The position numbers were made by a program, and so were the translations under genes. This document shows positions 1 through 10,288 of a DNA stretch of 64,000 nt, in pieces; position 1 is the first letter of the stretch; each line of letters begins with the position of its first letter. The stretch spans positions 129,001-193,000 of the forward strand of contig NZ_FXAF01000006.1 in assembly GCF_900177415.1 (NCBI RefSeq). Reading direction: 5' to 3'. Source of the DNA: Xaviernesmea oryzae. GTDB lineage: Bacteria; Pseudomonadota; Alphaproteobacteria; Rhizobiales; Rhizobiaceae. The notes below the pieces were generated by a model. The model was not told the origin of the DNA, did not search any database, and saw only the letters and a list, made by a program, of their open reading frames with translations.

Positions 1-237
1 CAGATGCAGTTCGATATCCGGCGTTTCCGTTTTCAGCTCGGGCCATTTCGTCTGGCTCTCCTGCACACGGTTTTCACCGAAAACCCGCTGGCCGGCGGCA
101 ATCACAGGCCGTATGTACTCGGCATCGAAGGTCTTGGAAACGGCGACCAGGGTCACCGCCCCTTTCGGCCGCCTGGCCTGGCGCTCCGCCTTCTCGATCC
201 GTGCCTTCACATCCTGCAGCCGTTCTTCGACGCTCAT
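1..237 (-). CDS. yggS: YggS-family PLP-binding protein (3' end cut by window edge)
   Basis: The first 79 residues of a gene reading out of the window; the ATG is at 237. The peptide begins MSVEERLQDVKARIEKAE and carries the family's VTLVAVSKTF segment, whose lysine (residue 35) is the expected pyridoxal-phosphate lysine, followed by GQRVFGENRVQE. YggS/PLPBP proteins bind PLP and keep vitamin B6 and amino-acid pools balanced; no enzymatic reaction is firmly assigned. It is divergent from leuS with a 174-bp gap. The family call rests on the N-terminal third only, but these motifs are distinctive. Confidence 0.85.
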   Translation of the reverse strand, partial: MSVEERLQDVKARIEKAERQARRPKGAVTLVAVSKTFDAEYIRPVIAAGQRVFGENRVQESQTKWPELKTETPDIELHL

Positions 238-411
238 GACCGACCTTCCGTGTTTCTTGCGAAGTCAGCGCATAACTCTCATATAAGCCTCTGCCAAGGG
301 TGTTTGCCCGAAACTTGGCCCTTCCCGGCCCTGTAAAACTTGACGCTTGCGGGCTTTCGTGGTGAAGGTCTCGCCCGACTCTTGATCCTATTTTCCCGGA
401 ATATCATCGAA

Positions 412-3069
412 ATGGCGACTGAACGTTACAATCCGCGCGATGCCGAGCCCCGCTGGCAACAGACGTGGAGCCAGGCCAAGGTTTTCGAAACCGACAATGG
501 CGACCCGCGCGAGAAATATTACGTTCTTGAAATGTTTCCCTATCCCTCCGGCCGTATCCACATGGGACACGTCCGGAATTATGCGATGGGAGACGTCGTC
601 GCCCGCTACAAGCGCGCCCGCGGCTTCAACGTGCTTCATCCCATGGGCTGGGATGCCTTCGGCATGCCGGCGGAAAATGCCGCTCGCGACAACAAGGTGC
701 ATCCGAAAACCTGGACCTACCAGAACATCGAATCCATGAAGGCGCAGCTGAAGGCCATGGGCCTGTCGCTGGACTGGTCGCGCGAATTCGCCACCTGCGA
801 TGTCGAATATTATCAGCAGCAGCAGCACCTTTTCCTCGACATGATGGAAAAGGGACTGGTCTACCGCAAGCAGTCCAAGGTCAACTGGGATCCCGTCGAC
901 CAGACGGTTCTGGCCAACGAGCAGGTCATCGATGGCCGCGGCTGGCGTTCCGGCGCGCTGGTGGAGCAGCGCGAGCTGGTGCAGTGGTTCTTCAAGATCA
1001 CGGATTTCAGCCAGGATCTGCTCGATGCGCTGGATACGCTCGATCAGTGGCCGGAAAAGGTCCGGCTGATGCAGAAGAACTGGATCGGCCGTTCCGAAGG
1101 TCTGACGATCCGTTGGGAAATCTCCCCGAACAGTCAGGCGCTTCTTGCTGAACTGGCTGCCGACGACGTCGTCAAGAAGGAAATCGAGGTCTATACCACC
1201 CGTCCCGACACGCTGTTCGGCGCCTCCTTCCTGGCGATCGCCGCCGATCATCCGCTGGCCAGGGCGGTTGCCGAAACGAATCCGGCTATCGAAGCTTTCG
1301 CTGAGGAGTGCCGGCATCAGGGCACATCGCTCGCCGCGCTGGAAACGGCCGAGAAGAAGGGCATGGATACCGGTATTCGGGTGAAGCACCCGCTCGATCC
1401 CTCCTGGGAGCTGCCGGTCTATGTCGCCAATTTCGTGCTGATGGAATACGGCACGGGAGCCATTTTCGGCTGCCCGTCAGGAGACCAGCGCGACCTGGAT
1501 TTCGCCCGCAAATACGGCCTGCCCGTCGTTCCTGTCGTCATGCCGAAGGACGGCGATGCCGCGGCCTTCGCGATCGGCGATACCGCCTATACGGACGACG
1601 GCGTGATGATCAATTCGCGCTTTCTGGATGGCAAGAGCACGACCGAGGCTTTCGACATCGTCGCCGACAAACTGTCGAACACACCGCTCGGAAACCGCCC
1701 GCAGGCTGAACGGAAGGTCAATTTCCGTCTGCGCGACTGGGGCGTTTCCCGCCAGCGCTATTGGGGTTGCCCGATCCCGGTCATCCACTGCGACGACTGT
1801 GGCGTCGTGCCGGTGCCGAAGAAGGACCTGCCGGTGAAGCTGCCGGATGACGTTACCTTCGATCAGCCCGGCAATCCGCTCGACCGTCACCCGACCTGGC
1901 GCCACGTCGCCTGCCCGCAATGCGGCAAGGATGCACGCCGGGAAACGGATACGATGGACACGTTCGTGGATTCCAGCTGGTACTTCACCCGCTTCACCGC
2001 GCCGTGGGAAAGCGAACCGACCGACCCGGCCGTCGCCAATCGGTGGCTGCCGGTGGACCAGTATATCGGCGGCATCGAACACGCGATCCTGCACCTTCTC
2101 TATTCGCGTTTCTTCACCCGTGCCATGCGGGAAACGGGCCATGTCGATGTCAAGGAGCCCTTCAAGGGCCTCTTCACACAGGGTATGGTCGTCCATGAAA
2201 CCTATCGCCGCGGCTCCGGTCCGAACGGCGAGTGGGTTGCTCCTGCCGATATCCGTATCGAGGAAGCCGATGGCAAACGGCGTGCAGCGCTGCTGTCCAC
2301 CGGCGAGGAAGTGGCGATCGGCGCCATCGAAAAGATGTCGAAGTCGAAGAAGAATGTCGTCGATCCGGACGATATCATCGCCTCCTATGGCGCCGATACC
2401 GCCCGGTTCTTCGTGCTCTCCGATTCGCCGCCGGATCGCGACGTCATCTGGTCGGAAGCGGGTGTCGAGGGCGCCCACCGTTTCACGCAGCGCCTCTGGC
2501 GGCTGATTTCGGAAGCTTCCGGGAACCTGGCGAATGTCGATCCGACTCCGGCTAAGGAAGGTGAGGCCCTGGAGATTTCCCAGCTCGCTCACAAGACGCT
2601 GAAGGCGGTCCAGGGCGACTACGACAAGCTTTCCTTCAACAAGGCGGTGGCGCGGATCTATGAGCTCGTGAACGCGCTTGCCGCGCCGCTGGGCAGGGTT
2701 GCAGCCGGCGAGGGCGATGTCGCCTATCGCGCCGCTGTCCGCAACGCCGCCGAAATCCTGATCCAGATCGTCGCTCCCATGACGCCGCATCTGGCCGAGG
2801 AATGCTGGGCGACGCTCGGCAACAGGAAACTTCTCGCCGAGACGGCCTGGCCGCAATACGACGAGGCCCTGGTCGTCGAGAATGATGTCACACTGCCGGT
2901 CCAGATCAACGGCAAGAAGCGAGCCGAATTGACAATTGCGCGCGACGCGGATCAAAGTGCCGTCGAGGCTGCGGTTCTGGCGCTGGATGCGGTGAAGGCG
3001 GCTCTTGATGGCCGAGTGCCGAGGAAGATCATCGTCGTTCCACAAAGGATCGTGAACATTGTCGTCTGA
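412..3069 (+). CDS. leuS: Leucyl-tRNA synthetase
   Basis: Class I aminoacyl-tRNA synthetase that charges tRNA-Leu in the cytoplasm; 885 aa, normal for bacterial LeuRS. The HIGH-type motif is HMGH at residues 50-53 (preceded by FPYPSG) and the KMSKS loop is at 641-645. The segment between them holds the CP1 editing domain ([12 protein letters not shown]) and a zinc-ribbon-like CDDC...CPQC region. The ATG at 412 is chosen because [16 protein letters not shown] is the conserved N terminus; an in-frame ATG at 340 would add 24 residues unlike the family. It is followed, with an 11-bp overlap, by lptE, suggesting a leuS-lptE-holA operon. Confidence 0.97.
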   Translation: MATERYNPRDAEPRWQQTWSQAKVFETDNGDPREKYYVLEMFPYPSGRIHMGHVRNYAMGDVVARYKRARGFNVLHPMGWDAFGMPAENAARDNKVHPKTWTYQNIESMKAQLKAMGLSLDWSREFATCDVEYYQQQQHLFLDMMEKGLVYRKQSKVNWDPVDQTVLANEQVIDGRGWRSGALVEQRELVQWFFKITDFSQDLLDALDTLDQWPEKVRLMQKNWIGRSEGLTIRWEISPNSQALLAELAADDVVKKEIEVYTTRPDTLFGASFLAIAADHPLARAVAETNPAIEAFAEECRHQGTSLAALETAEKKGMDTGIRVKHPLDPSWELPVYVANFVLMEYGTGAIFGCPSGDQRDLDFARKYGLPVVPVVMPKDGDAAAFAIGDTAYTDDGVMINSRFLDGKSTTEAFDIVADKLSNTPLGNRPQAERKVNFRLRDWGVSRQRYWGCPIPVIHCDDCGVVPVPKKDLPVKLPDDVTFDQPGNPLDRHPTWRHVACPQCGKDARRETDTMDTFVDSSWYFTRFTAPWESEPTDPAVANRWLPVDQYIGGIEHAILHLLYSRFFTRAMRETGHVDVKEPFKGLFTQGMVVHETYRRGSGPNGEWVAPADIRIEEADGKRRAALLSTGEEVAIGAIEKMSKSKKNVVDPDDIIASYGADTARFFVLSDSPPDRDVIWSEAGVEGAHRFTQRLWRLISEASGNLANVDPTPAKEGEALEISQLAHKTLKAVQGDYDKLSFNKAVARIYELVNALAAPLGRVAAGEGDVAYRAAVRNAAEILIQIVAPMTPHLAEECWATLGNRKLLAETAWPQYDEALVVENDVTLPVQINGKKRAELTIARDADQSAVEAAVLALDAVKAALDGRVPRKIIVVPQRIVNIVV

Positions 3070-3619
3070 CCGCTTTCTTCGCCGCATCGGGGTCGTTTCC
3101 GGCCTGGTCATGCTTGCATTTCTTGCCGGTTGCCAGGTGCGTCCGCTTTATTCCGAGGCGTCAGGCACCGGCGAACGTCTGGCAGCGGTCGGCTTTTCCC
3201 AGCCTCAGAACCGGATCGATCAGGTTGTCCGCAACCATCTGGTTTTCCTGACATCCGGCGGCGCGGGTGAATCCACTCGGCCCGCCTATGACGTGAAGCT
3301 GAGCGCCAAGAGCACAGCGACGAGCATCCTCGATGACGAGGACGAGGACAACGTATCTTCGACCGGCGTGCCGGTTCCGGGCCGTGTGCAGGTAGAGGCG
3401 ACCTACACGCTGACGCGCGTGAGCGACGGCCAGGTGCTGAAATCCGGCAAGCGCGATGTCGTGTCGCTGATCGACGTTTCGGGACAGGGCTTTGCAAAGC
3501 TGCGGGCCATTCGCGATGCGGAGAACCGTGCTGCGCGAGAACTCGCTGAATTCATCCGCGCCGAAATCGCCATCGCGCTGGCGCGCGAACCCCAGCCGCA
3601 GACGGTATGGCAGAAGTAA
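3059..3619 (+). CDS. lptE: LPS-assembly lipoprotein LptE
   Basis: 186-aa lipoprotein. It has a basic start, a hydrophobic segment and the lipobox LAGC with the acylated Cys at residue 25, followed by QVRPLYS, which is typical of alphaproteobacterial LptE. LptE partners LptD at the outer membrane to insert lipopolysaccharide. The start is a TTG at 3059 lying inside the last codons of leuS, because no ATG precedes the signal peptide; the overlap implies translational coupling. LptE sits between leuS and holA in many proteobacteria, which supports the call more than the weakly conserved mature sequence does. Confidence 0.88.
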   Translation: MSSDRFLRRIGVVSGLVMLAFLAGCQVRPLYSEASGTGERLAAVGFSQPQNRIDQVVRNHLVFLTSGGAGESTRPAYDVKLSAKSTATSILDDEDEDNVSSTGVPVPGRVQVEATYTLTRVSDGQVLKSGKRDVVSLIDVSGQGFAKLRAIRDAENRAARELAEFIRAEIAIALAREPQPQTVWQK

Positions 3620-4638
3620 AGTCCCACGAATTCGACCGCTTTGCCGGGAAGGGCGCCGAGCTCTACAGGATTTTCGTAATCTATGGCCCCGACCGGGGCC
3701 TCGTCTCGGAGCGCGCAGCGATTCTCGCCGGCAAGACCGGGGTTTCGCAGGACGATCCCTTTGCCATGCTGAAGCTCGACATATCGGATCTCCAGGGCGA
3801 TCCGGGACGACTGCTGGACGAGGTCAATTCGCTCGGCCTCTTCGGTGGTTCGAAGCTTGTCTGGCTGCGTGGCGCCGCCAACGAGAAGCCATTGCTGGAC
3901 GCGATGCAGGTACTGGCTGACGGACCTCCGCCCGCCAACATCCTCATCGTTGAAGCAGGCGACCTCAAGAAGGGCAGCGGCCTGCGCAAGATCGCCGAGC
4001 CGGCAAAGACGATTGCCGTTGTCCCGTGCTACGCCGACGACGTAAAAGCTCTGAACGGCCTCATCGATACCGAACTCGGCAGCGAAAACCTCGGAATAAC
4101 TCCTGCTGCCCGCCAGAGGCTCCTGGAGCTGCTCGGGGGAGACCGAGTGGCCTCCCGCAACGAGATCCGCAAGCTCGCTCTCTATTGCCGCGGCAAGGGG
4201 ATGGTGGAGGAAGAGAACGTCGACGAAATCATCGGGGATGCAAGCAGCGTCTCCGCAGACGAGGCGGTCGATGCGATCCTCAGCGGCGATCTACCTGCCT
4301 TGCAGCGGGCTATCCAGAAGGTTCTGTCTTCGAAAACGCCCGTTTTCCTGGTTCTGCAATCCTGTCTCAGGCAATTCCAGATGCTGGATCTGATGAAGGC
4401 GGAGATGGAGGAAAAGAAGCTGCAGACCGCCCAGGTCATGATGACGCTCGGCCGGCATATTCACTTCAAGCGGAAACCGATCGTCGAAAAGGCCCTGAGA
4501 ACCTGGAATTCGGCAGCACTTGCCCGTGAAACGGAAAGATTGCAGGCCGCCATTCTAATGTCGCGCCAGAAGCAGGCCCTGGAGCCCAGCATTGCTCTTC
4601 ACACGCTGATGGCTACAGCTCTCCAGTCGAGCCGCTAG
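3607..4638 (+). CDS. holA: DNA polymerase III delta subunit
   Basis: 343 aa. Delta opens the beta clamp within the clamp-loader complex. The N-terminal domain begins [12 protein letters not shown], followed by RIFVIYGPDRGLVSERA, the usual HolA opening. Mid-protein there is LLELLGGDRVASRNEIRKLALY, matching the family's domain II/III region where the protein chooses between clamp and loader contacts. The ATG overlaps the end of lptE by 13 bp, so it is the last gene of the leuS-lptE-holA unit. It converges on parB with only 6 bp between the stop codons and no obvious terminator hairpin there. Confidence 0.93.
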   Translation: MAEVKSHEFDRFAGKGAELYRIFVIYGPDRGLVSERAAILAGKTGVSQDDPFAMLKLDISDLQGDPGRLLDEVNSLGLFGGSKLVWLRGAANEKPLLDAMQVLADGPPPANILIVEAGDLKKGSGLRKIAEPAKTIAVVPCYADDVKALNGLIDTELGSENLGITPAARQRLLELLGGDRVASRNEIRKLALYCRGKGMVEEENVDEIIGDASSVSADEAVDAILSGDLPALQRAIQKVLSSKTPVFLVLQSCLRQFQMLDLMKAEMEEKKLQTAQVMMTLGRHIHFKRKPIVEKALRTWNSAALARETERLQAAILMSRQKQALEPSIALHTLMATALQSSR

Positions 4639-4644
4639 ACGATA

Positions 4645-5526
4645 CTACCGGCGCTCCAGAAGCCTGCAGATATCCTCGAGCTGCTCCAGCGTCCGGTATG
4701 CGATCCGGATGTGACCGCCGCCATTCTTGTGATTGATCCTGACTTCGAGACCCAGCGCGTCCGAGAGCGTTCGCTCCAGGGCAAGAGTATCCGAATCCTT
4801 TTGTTCCGGTTTCGAAACGGATGCCGGTTCCGACTGGGCCTTGATATCGTTCTGAGCCAGCCGCTCCGCATCGCGAACCGACATGCCTTTGGCGACGATC
4901 GTCCGGGCAAGCGCTGCAGGATCCGACGTGGTGATCAATGCCCGGGCATGTCCTGCCGAGAGGCTGCCGGATGCGAGCATCTCCCGAACCGGTTCCGGCA
5001 GCTTCAAAAGGCGAAGGCTGTTCGCCACATGGCTTCGGCTCTTGCCGATAATTTCGCCGAGGTCGTTCTGGGTATAGCCATGCTCCGCGATGAGCTGCTC
5101 GTAACCCAATGCCTCTTCCAAAGGATTGAGATCAGAGCGCTGAACGTTTTCCACGATCGCGATTTCGAGTGCGGTCCGGTCGTCCACGTCGCGAACGATG
5201 ACCGGAATCTCGATCAGGCCCGCAAGCTGCGCGGCCCGCCAGCGCCGTTCTCCGGCAATGATCTCATACTGATTGGAGCCCGTCGGGCGAACGACGACCG
5301 GTTGAACGATGCCGTGCTGGCGAATTGAACTCGCCAGATCCTGCAACTCGTTCTCATCGAAATGCCGGCGCGGATTCTTCGGATTGCGCGAAACATGCTC
5401 GATCGGCACCATGCGGTCCGGATTGACGCTTCGGGGAGCGCTATCCACCGGCAGCGGCTGATCCATTTCGCCGATAAGTGCTGCAAGGCCACGCCCAAGG
5501 CGGCGCTTCGAGAGATCGTCACTCAT
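4645..5526 (-). CDS. parB: Chromosome-partitioning protein ParB
   Basis: 293 aa. ParB loads on parS sites as a CTP-dependent clamp and spreads to form the segregation complex moved by ParA. The N-terminal ParB/Noc domain contains the GERRWRA box at residues 92-98, and the helix-turn-helix covers roughly 152-171 (TQNDLGEIIGKSRSHVANS). A C-terminal dimerisation domain follows a charged linker. It lies 28 bp downstream of parA. Several matches to the bacterial parS palindrome are present in this window (see the parS entries), so the protein and its probable sites are physically clustered. This is the chromosomal ParB type rather than plasmid RepB. Confidence 0.97.
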   Translation of the reverse strand: MSDDLSKRRLGRGLAALIGEMDQPLPVDSAPRSVNPDRMVPIEHVSRNPKNPRRHFDENELQDLASSIRQHGIVQPVVVRPTGSNQYEIIAGERRWRAAQLAGLIEIPVIVRDVDDRTALEIAIVENVQRSDLNPLEEALGYEQLIAEHGYTQNDLGEIIGKSRSHVANSLRLLKLPEPVREMLASGSLSAGHARALITTSDPAALARTIVAKGMSVRDAERLAQNDIKAQSEPASVSKPEQKDSDTLALERTLSDALGLEVRINHKNGGGHIRIAYRTLEQLEDICRLLERR

Positions 5527-5554
5527 TCTTCTTTACCCGTCTGTCTAAAGGCCG

Positions 5555-6346
5555 TCATGCGGCCTTGCGGCGGCGTTCCCGCTGAATCACTTCCGAAGCC
5601 AGCTGCAGATATGCTTGGCTGCCTGCACATTTGAGATCGTAGAGAATTGCGGGCTTTCCATAGGAAGGCGCTTCGGACACGCGAACGTTGCGCGGAATCA
5701 ACGTATGGTAGACTTTCTCACCCAGATAGGTTCGAACGTCGCTCACGACCTGTTGCGCGAGATTGTTGCGCGCATCGAACATGGTCAACACGATGCCCTG
5801 GATGTCGAGCGACGGGTTTACCGTGCGGCGCACCTGATCGACGGTTTCCAAAAGCTGGCTCAGGCCTTCGAGAGCGAAAAATTCGCATTGCAGCGGCACC
5901 AGCACTGAATGGGCGGCAGCCATGGCATTCATCGTCAGAAGGTTGAAGGAAGGCGGGCAATCGAGAAGGATGTAGGAATAGGCCATCGCCTCGTCGCTGC
6001 CGAGGGCGCGCCGCAGCTTGAAAGCGCGATCGGACGCCTGGGAGATTTCCATCTCGAAGCCCAAGAGGTCCATGGTCGAGGGGACGATGGAAAGGTTCGG
6101 AACCGCCGTCTCCAAAGCGATTTCCCCGATCCTGTTGTAACCCATGAGAAGATCATAGGATGATAGCTTGCGGTCCCTGCGCTCTATCCCCAACCCGGTA
6201 CTGGCATTGCCCTGAGGGTCCAGATCGACGATCAGCACACGCTCTCCGATGGCAGCGAGCGCGGTGGCGAGGTTGATGGCGGTCGTTGTCTTGCCAACGC
6301 CGCCTTTCTGGTTGGCTATGGTGATGATCCGGTTCTTCTCGAACAT
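5555..6346 (-). CDS. parA: Chromosome-partitioning ATPase ParA
   Basis: 263 aa deviant-Walker-A ATPase of the ParA/Soj/MinD family. It binds nucleoid DNA as an ATP dimer and pulls ParB-parS complexes apart during origin segregation. The Walker A box KGGVGKTT is at residues 14-21 with the signature lysine K14. The IVDLDPQGN and YILLDCPPSFN motifs follow. The short N terminus without an HTH indicates a chromosomal type Ia ParA. It starts 16 bp after rsmG and runs into parB. The order rsmG-parA-parB is conserved across most bacteria near the origin. Confidence 0.97.
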   Translation of the reverse strand: MFEKNRIITIANQKGGVGKTTTAINLATALAAIGERVLIVDLDPQGNASTGLGIERRDRKLSSYDLLMGYNRIGEIALETAVPNLSIVPSTMDLLGFEMEISQASDRAFKLRRALGSDEAMAYSYILLDCPPSFNLLTMNAMAAAHSVLVPLQCEFFALEGLSQLLETVDQVRRTVNPSLDIQGIVLTMFDARNNLAQQVVSDVRTYLGEKVYHTLIPRNVRVSEAPSYGKPAILYDLKCAGSQAYLQLASEVIQRERRRKAA

Positions 6347-6362
6347 GCCGCACCTAAGGAAT

Positions 6363-6980
6363 CTAGGGTTCTTTGTGCCTTAAATGACTTATTTCGAGAA
6401 TCACGGAATCCGGCTCGACGGCACTCTTGTGCTTTACCAGATCGAACGCCCAGCGGCCACGAGCTTTTTCGATTTCCGCAGAGTAATCCCGGCCTTTATG
6501 AAAAAATGCCTTTGCATTTGTCCCGATTATCCAGCCGGACGCATAAGAAAGCAGCTGATCGAGCTCAGCCAAGGCCCGAGCGGAGATCCGATCACAGTCG
6601 GGGAGAGCTTTGGGAGCTGCCTCGATTCGCAAAGGGTGAACAGAGCCTCGCGCGCCGGTCTCGTTTAGTGCAACCCGGAGAAACGCCGCTTTCTTCTGAT
6701 TGCTCTCCACCAGATGAACCCATCCATCCTGTGCCTCGGCCAGGAAGATCGCCGTGATGACACCTGGAAAGCCTCCGCCGGAACCCAGGTCTAACCACCG
6801 CTGCGGTTCCGGGGAGAGCTGAAAGATCTGCGCGCTATCGGCTATATGGCGTTGCCAGAGCTCGTCGATCGTGGACGGAGCCACGAGATTGATCGTCTTT
6901 GCCCATTTCTGGAAGAGTGCTGCAAAATGCTCCAGTTTCTGCTGCGTTTCACGTGAAACACTCTTGCCGTTCAACAGCAT
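6363..6980 (-). CDS. rsmG: 16S rRNA (guanine-527-N7)-methyltransferase RsmG
   Basis: 205 aa SAM-dependent methyltransferase (GidB). It modifies G527 of 16S rRNA; loss in many bacteria gives low-level streptomycin resistance. The SAM-binding motif [13 protein letters not shown] is at about residues 62-74, followed by [15 protein letters not shown]. The ATG shares one base with the mnmG stop (TAATG), so translation is coupled. Codons for V8-S-R-E-T12 form a near-perfect ParB-binding palindrome at 6945-6960. The protein reads normally through it, showing that the site is accommodated by the coding sequence. Confidence 0.96.
   Translation of the reverse strand: MLLNGKSVSRETQQKLEHFAALFQKWAKTINLVAPSTIDELWQRHIADSAQIFQLSPEPQRWLDLGSGGGFPGVITAIFLAEAQDGWVHLVESNQKKAAFLRVALNETGARGSVHPLRIEAAPKALPDCDRISARALAELDQLLSYASGWIIGTNAKAFFHKGRDYSAEIEKARGRWAFDLVKHKSAVEPDSVILEISHLRHKEP
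6945..6960. promoter_or_regulatory. parS-type ParB-binding site inside rsmG
   Basis: CGTTTCACGTGAAACA matches 15 of 16 bases of the widely conserved bacterial chromosomal parS palindrome TGTTTCACGTGAAACA. It lies in codons 8-12 of rsmG, about 6.5 kb from the candidate origin and about 1.4 kb from parB. The assignment is by sequence match and context only. Confidence 0.88.
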
Positions 6981-8866
6981 TACGAGACTCGTTTAAGATG
7001 ATTGCCTGCAGCGTCTTCTTTTCGAAGGAATGCAAGGATAAGCGCAAGAGCCGCCGGCGTCATGCCATCCACCTTGGAGGCTTGTGCAAGATTTGCGGGA
7101 TTGGCAGCCGTCAGCTTCTGCTTCAACTCGTTGGAAAGGCCAGGAAGAGAAGCAAAATCAAAGGCTTGCGGAATTATTCGCGCCTCGTCACGGTAGGTTG
7201 CCTGGATATCCGCCGCCTGCCGATCCATGTAGACCGCATAGGAGGCTTCGATCTCCAGTGCCTCGCCGACCTTCGCCGGAAGCTGCGACAGCTCAGGCCA
7301 GATCGAGGCGAGAGAGCGCAGCGTTTGCTCCGGATAGGCCAACAATTCATAGGCCGTACGGCGCTGACCGTCCTGATTGAGCCTAAGACCATGACGAGAC
7401 GCTTCGTTCGGGGTAACGGCAAGGGAACGAAGCACCTGCCGTCCTTCATCCAACACCCGCCGATAATCTCCGAACCTGTCAGCGCGTTCCCGGCCCACGC
7501 ACCCAAGCGAAATCCCGCTCTCCGTCAGCCTGACATCGGCATTATCCGCCCGCAGCGAAAGGCGATACTCCGCGCGCGACGTAAACATGCGGTAAGGTTC
7601 GGTCACACCGCGGGATGTCAGGTCATCGATCATGACGCCGATATAGGACTCCGTCCGGCTGAAGTGATGAGCTTCGCCGCCAGCGGCGCGGCGGGCCGCA
7701 TTGAGGCCGGCCACCAACCCTTGCGCCGCCGCTTCTTCATATCCGGTCGTGCCATTGATCTGGCCGGCGAGGAACAATCCTGGAATCTTCTTCACTTCGA
7801 GACCCGCCGTCAATTCCCGCGGGTCCACATGATCGTATTCGATGGCGTAGCCGGGCTGAAGTATGGAAACCTTCTCGAGCCCGGGAATGGTCCGGATGAA
7901 GGCTTCCTGAACATCCGCGGGAAGGGATGTCGATATGCCGTTCGGATAGACCGTATCGTCATCAAGCCCCTCAGGCTCCAGAAAAATCTGGTGGCCGTCC
8001 CGCTCGCCGAACCGGACGATCTTGTCTTCGATGGAAGGGCAATACCGCGGGCCTACTCCCTCGATCTGACCGGAATACATGGCAGAGCGATGAATATTGT
8101 CGGAAATGATCTTATGGGCCGCATCCGTCGTCCGGGTCACACCGCAGGCAATCTGGGGCGTCGTGATTCGATCGGTCATGAAGGAGAAAGGCACCGGGTT
8201 CTCATCGGCCTCCTGACGGCCGATACTTTCCCAGTCGATCGTCTTTCCGTCCAGCCGCGCCGGCGTCCCGGTCTTGAGGCGGCCGAGCCGCAGGCCGAAG
8301 CGCATCAGGGTTTCCGAAAGACCGAGAGAAGGGGCTTCGCCAACACGTCCCGCCGGAATCTTCCGATCCCCGATATGGATAAGACCGCGCAGAAAAGTGC
8401 CCGTCGTCAAGACGATCGTTCCGCATGCGAATCGACGCCCGTCCTCAAGTTTCACGGCGGTCACTCGGCCATCCGCGATATCGATATCGTAAGCGTCACC
8501 TTCAATGACGGACAGATTCGGGTGTTCCGCAATCTCCTGCTGCATCGCCAGGCGATAAAGCTTCCGGTCCGCTTGTGTTCTGGGTCCGCGTACGGCGGGA
8601 CCCTTTTTTCTGTTGAGAAGGCGGAACTGAATGCCCGCAGCGTCGGCGATCCGACCCATCAGCCCGTCCAGCGCATCGACCTCGCGCACGAGGTGACCCT
8701 TGCCGAGCCCGCCAATGGCGGGATTGCAGGACATCACCCCGATCGTTTCTCGCTTGTGAGTGATCAGCGCGGTCTTCGCGCCCATGCGGGCGGCAGCGCT
8801 GGCGGCTTCGCAGCCGGCATGCCCCCCACCGATCACAACCACGTCGAATGCCATATCCATTTCCAT
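6980..8866 (-). CDS. mnmG: tRNA uridine-5-carboxymethylaminomethyl modification enzyme MnmG (GidA)
   Basis: About 628 aa FAD-dependent enzyme. With MnmE it installs the cmnm5 group at U34 of certain tRNAs, using methylene-THF and glycine. The FAD dinucleotide-binding motif GGGHAG is at residues 13-18, and the family signatures [15 protein letters not shown] and [13 protein letters not shown] are intact. The N terminus is ambiguous: a GTG at 8869 and ATGs at 8866, 8860 and 8854 are all in frame, and an AAGGTG ribosome-binding sequence best serves the ATG at 8860. It lies in the mnmE-mnmG-rsmG-parA-parB cluster and overlaps rsmG by one base. Confidence 0.97.
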   Translation of the reverse strand: MEMDMAFDVVVIGGGHAGCEAASAAARMGAKTALITHKRETIGVMSCNPAIGGLGKGHLVREVDALDGLMGRIADAAGIQFRLLNRKKGPAVRGPRTQADRKLYRLAMQQEIAEHPNLSVIEGDAYDIDIADGRVTAVKLEDGRRFACGTIVLTTGTFLRGLIHIGDRKIPAGRVGEAPSLGLSETLMRFGLRLGRLKTGTPARLDGKTIDWESIGRQEADENPVPFSFMTDRITTPQIACGVTRTTDAAHKIISDNIHRSAMYSGQIEGVGPRYCPSIEDKIVRFGERDGHQIFLEPEGLDDDTVYPNGISTSLPADVQEAFIRTIPGLEKVSILQPGYAIEYDHVDPRELTAGLEVKKIPGLFLAGQINGTTGYEEAAAQGLVAGLNAARRAAGGEAHHFSRTESYIGVMIDDLTSRGVTEPYRMFTSRAEYRLSLRADNADVRLTESGISLGCVGRERADRFGDYRRVLDEGRQVLRSLAVTPNEASRHGLRLNQDGQRRTAYELLAYPEQTLRSLASIWPELSQLPAKVGEALEIEASYAVYMDRQAADIQATYRDEARIIPQAFDFASLPGLSNELKQKLTAANPANLAQASKVDGMTPAALALILAFLRKEDAAGNHLKRVS

Positions 8867-8884
8867 CACCTTACGAGACAGCGA

Positions 8885-8900
8885 TGTTTCACGTGAATCA
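8885..8900. promoter_or_regulatory. parS-type ParB-binding site at the mnmE stop
   Basis: TGTTTCACGTGAATCA matches 15 of 16 bases of the parS palindrome. Its right edge includes the mnmE stop codon (TGA on the minus strand at 8898-8900), and the rest lies in the 31-bp mnmE-mnmG gap. It is about 4.5 kb from the candidate origin. Confidence 0.87.
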
Positions 8901-10202
8901 TTTGCCGATGCAAAACTGCGAAAAAATCACATCCAAAAGCTGCTCGACATCCACGCGGCCGGTAATACGACCCAAGGCTGAAGCAGCGGCACGAAGATTC
9001 TCGGCCCTGAGGTCCAGTTCGGTGCCGTTTAGCGCTTCCGAGAGGGAATTGGAAGCCTCCTTCAGATACTGAGTCTGCCGGAGACGGTTGGGAACCAGCG
9101 ATCCGGACCAGGTATTCTGCAATTCGGTGAGAATGCGGGCACGCAGCTGCTCCAGTCCTTCTCCCGTTTGGCTGGAAATGCAAAGGTCATAGCTCGCGGA
9201 TGGACCGTGCGTATCGAGCTTCGTTCCTATGCGCAACGCGTTCGGAGAGACGATATCGATCGTATGTTTCGATTCCGAATCGATCTCTTCAAGCTGCAGG
9301 ATCATATCCGCCTGCTCGATGGCTATCCTGGCGCGGCGAATCCCTTCCTGTTCCACCCGATCCACGCTTTCCCGAAGGCCGGCCGTATCGAAGAAGCGGA
9401 CAAGATAGCCGTCCATATCGATGTCGACATGCAATATATCGCGTGTGGTGCCGGCGATTTCCGTCACGATCGCCACGTCCCGCTTGGCCAAGGCATTGAG
9501 AAGACTGGATTTTCCGGAATTCGGAGGACCCGCGATGACGACCTTGTAACCGTCCCGGATGATCTCCGCGGCTTTTCCCGCCGCTATATGCTCTTCGATG
9601 TCCAGAAGGAGATCGGCCATATCGGTCCAGACCCGGTCCGACACCGCGCCGGGAACATCCTCCTCATCCGCAAAGTCGAGTTCCGCCTCGATAAGTGCTC
9701 TGGCCCGTGTAAGGCGCTCCGCCCATTCCATGTAGAGAGCGGACTGTCCGCCGAAGCTCTGCTCGATCGCAAGGCGTCTCTGCATCTCGGTCTCGGCTGC
9801 GATGAGATCCGCAAGCCCTTCGGCCTCGACGAGATCCAGCTTCCCGTTCTCGAAAGCGCGTCTCGAAAATTCTCCGGCTTCCGCCAGGCGCAACCCGGAA
9901 ATGGCGGCAAGCTCCGCATAGACCGCCGAAACCACGGCCCGGCTTCCATGCAGATGGAGCTCCACGCAATCTTCGCCCGTGAAGGAATTCGGCCCGGGAA
10001 AGCTGACAACCAGTCCCTCGTCGATGACGAGACCGTTCCGGCCTCGGATTGTGCGCAAGCCGGCTTTCCTCGCGGGCGGCAGATTGCCTGCTAGAGCCTT
10101 CGCCGCCTCGAAAGCTTGTGGGCCGCTCAGACGCACGACAGCCACGCCCGCCGGCAATGTGCCGCTGGAAAGCGCAAAAATCGTGTCGTCTAAGCGGGTC
10201 AT
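8898..10202 (-). CDS. mnmE: tRNA modification GTPase MnmE
   Basis: 434 aa. It partners MnmG in U34 tRNA modification; GTP hydrolysis drives the complex. It has an N-terminal tetrahydrofolate-binding domain (residues 1-120), a helical domain, and an inserted G domain with the P-loop GPPNSGKS at 225-232, the G3 motif DTAGLRE, and a TKLD segment as the G4 equivalent. The C-terminal CIGK, with the cysteine essential in this family, ends the protein at 431-434. It is 86 bp downstream of rho and separated from it by a terminator-like hairpin, so it probably begins its own transcript with mnmG, rsmG, parA and parB. Confidence 0.97.
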   Translation of the reverse strand: MTRLDDTIFALSSGTLPAGVAVVRLSGPQAFEAAKALAGNLPPARKAGLRTIRGRNGLVIDEGLVVSFPGPNSFTGEDCVELHLHGSRAVVSAVYAELAAISGLRLAEAGEFSRRAFENGKLDLVEAEGLADLIAAETEMQRRLAIEQSFGGQSALYMEWAERLTRARALIEAELDFADEEDVPGAVSDRVWTDMADLLLDIEEHIAAGKAAEIIRDGYKVVIAGPPNSGKSSLLNALAKRDVAIVTEIAGTTRDILHVDIDMDGYLVRFFDTAGLRESVDRVEQEGIRRARIAIEQADMILQLEEIDSESKHTIDIVSPNALRIGTKLDTHGPSASYDLCISSQTGEGLEQLRARILTELQNTWSGSLVPNRLRQTQYLKEASNSLSEALNGTELDLRAENLRAAASALGRITGRVDVEQLLDVIFSQFCIGK

Positions 10203-10234
10203 CGGAAAACTCTATCAAATCAGACCATAAACTC

Positions 10235-10259
10235 AAAAGCGCCCGGACCAGCCGAGCGC
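10235..10259 (-). terminator. Terminator after rho
   Basis: Read on the minus strand, GCGCTCGG and CCGGGCGC form an 8-bp stem (one G-T pair) around a 5-base loop, followed directly by TTTT. It lies 30 bp past the rho stop and ahead of mnmE. Confidence 0.6.
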
Positions 10260-10288
10260 CTGAGATAGGAAATGAATCCGGCTAAGTA

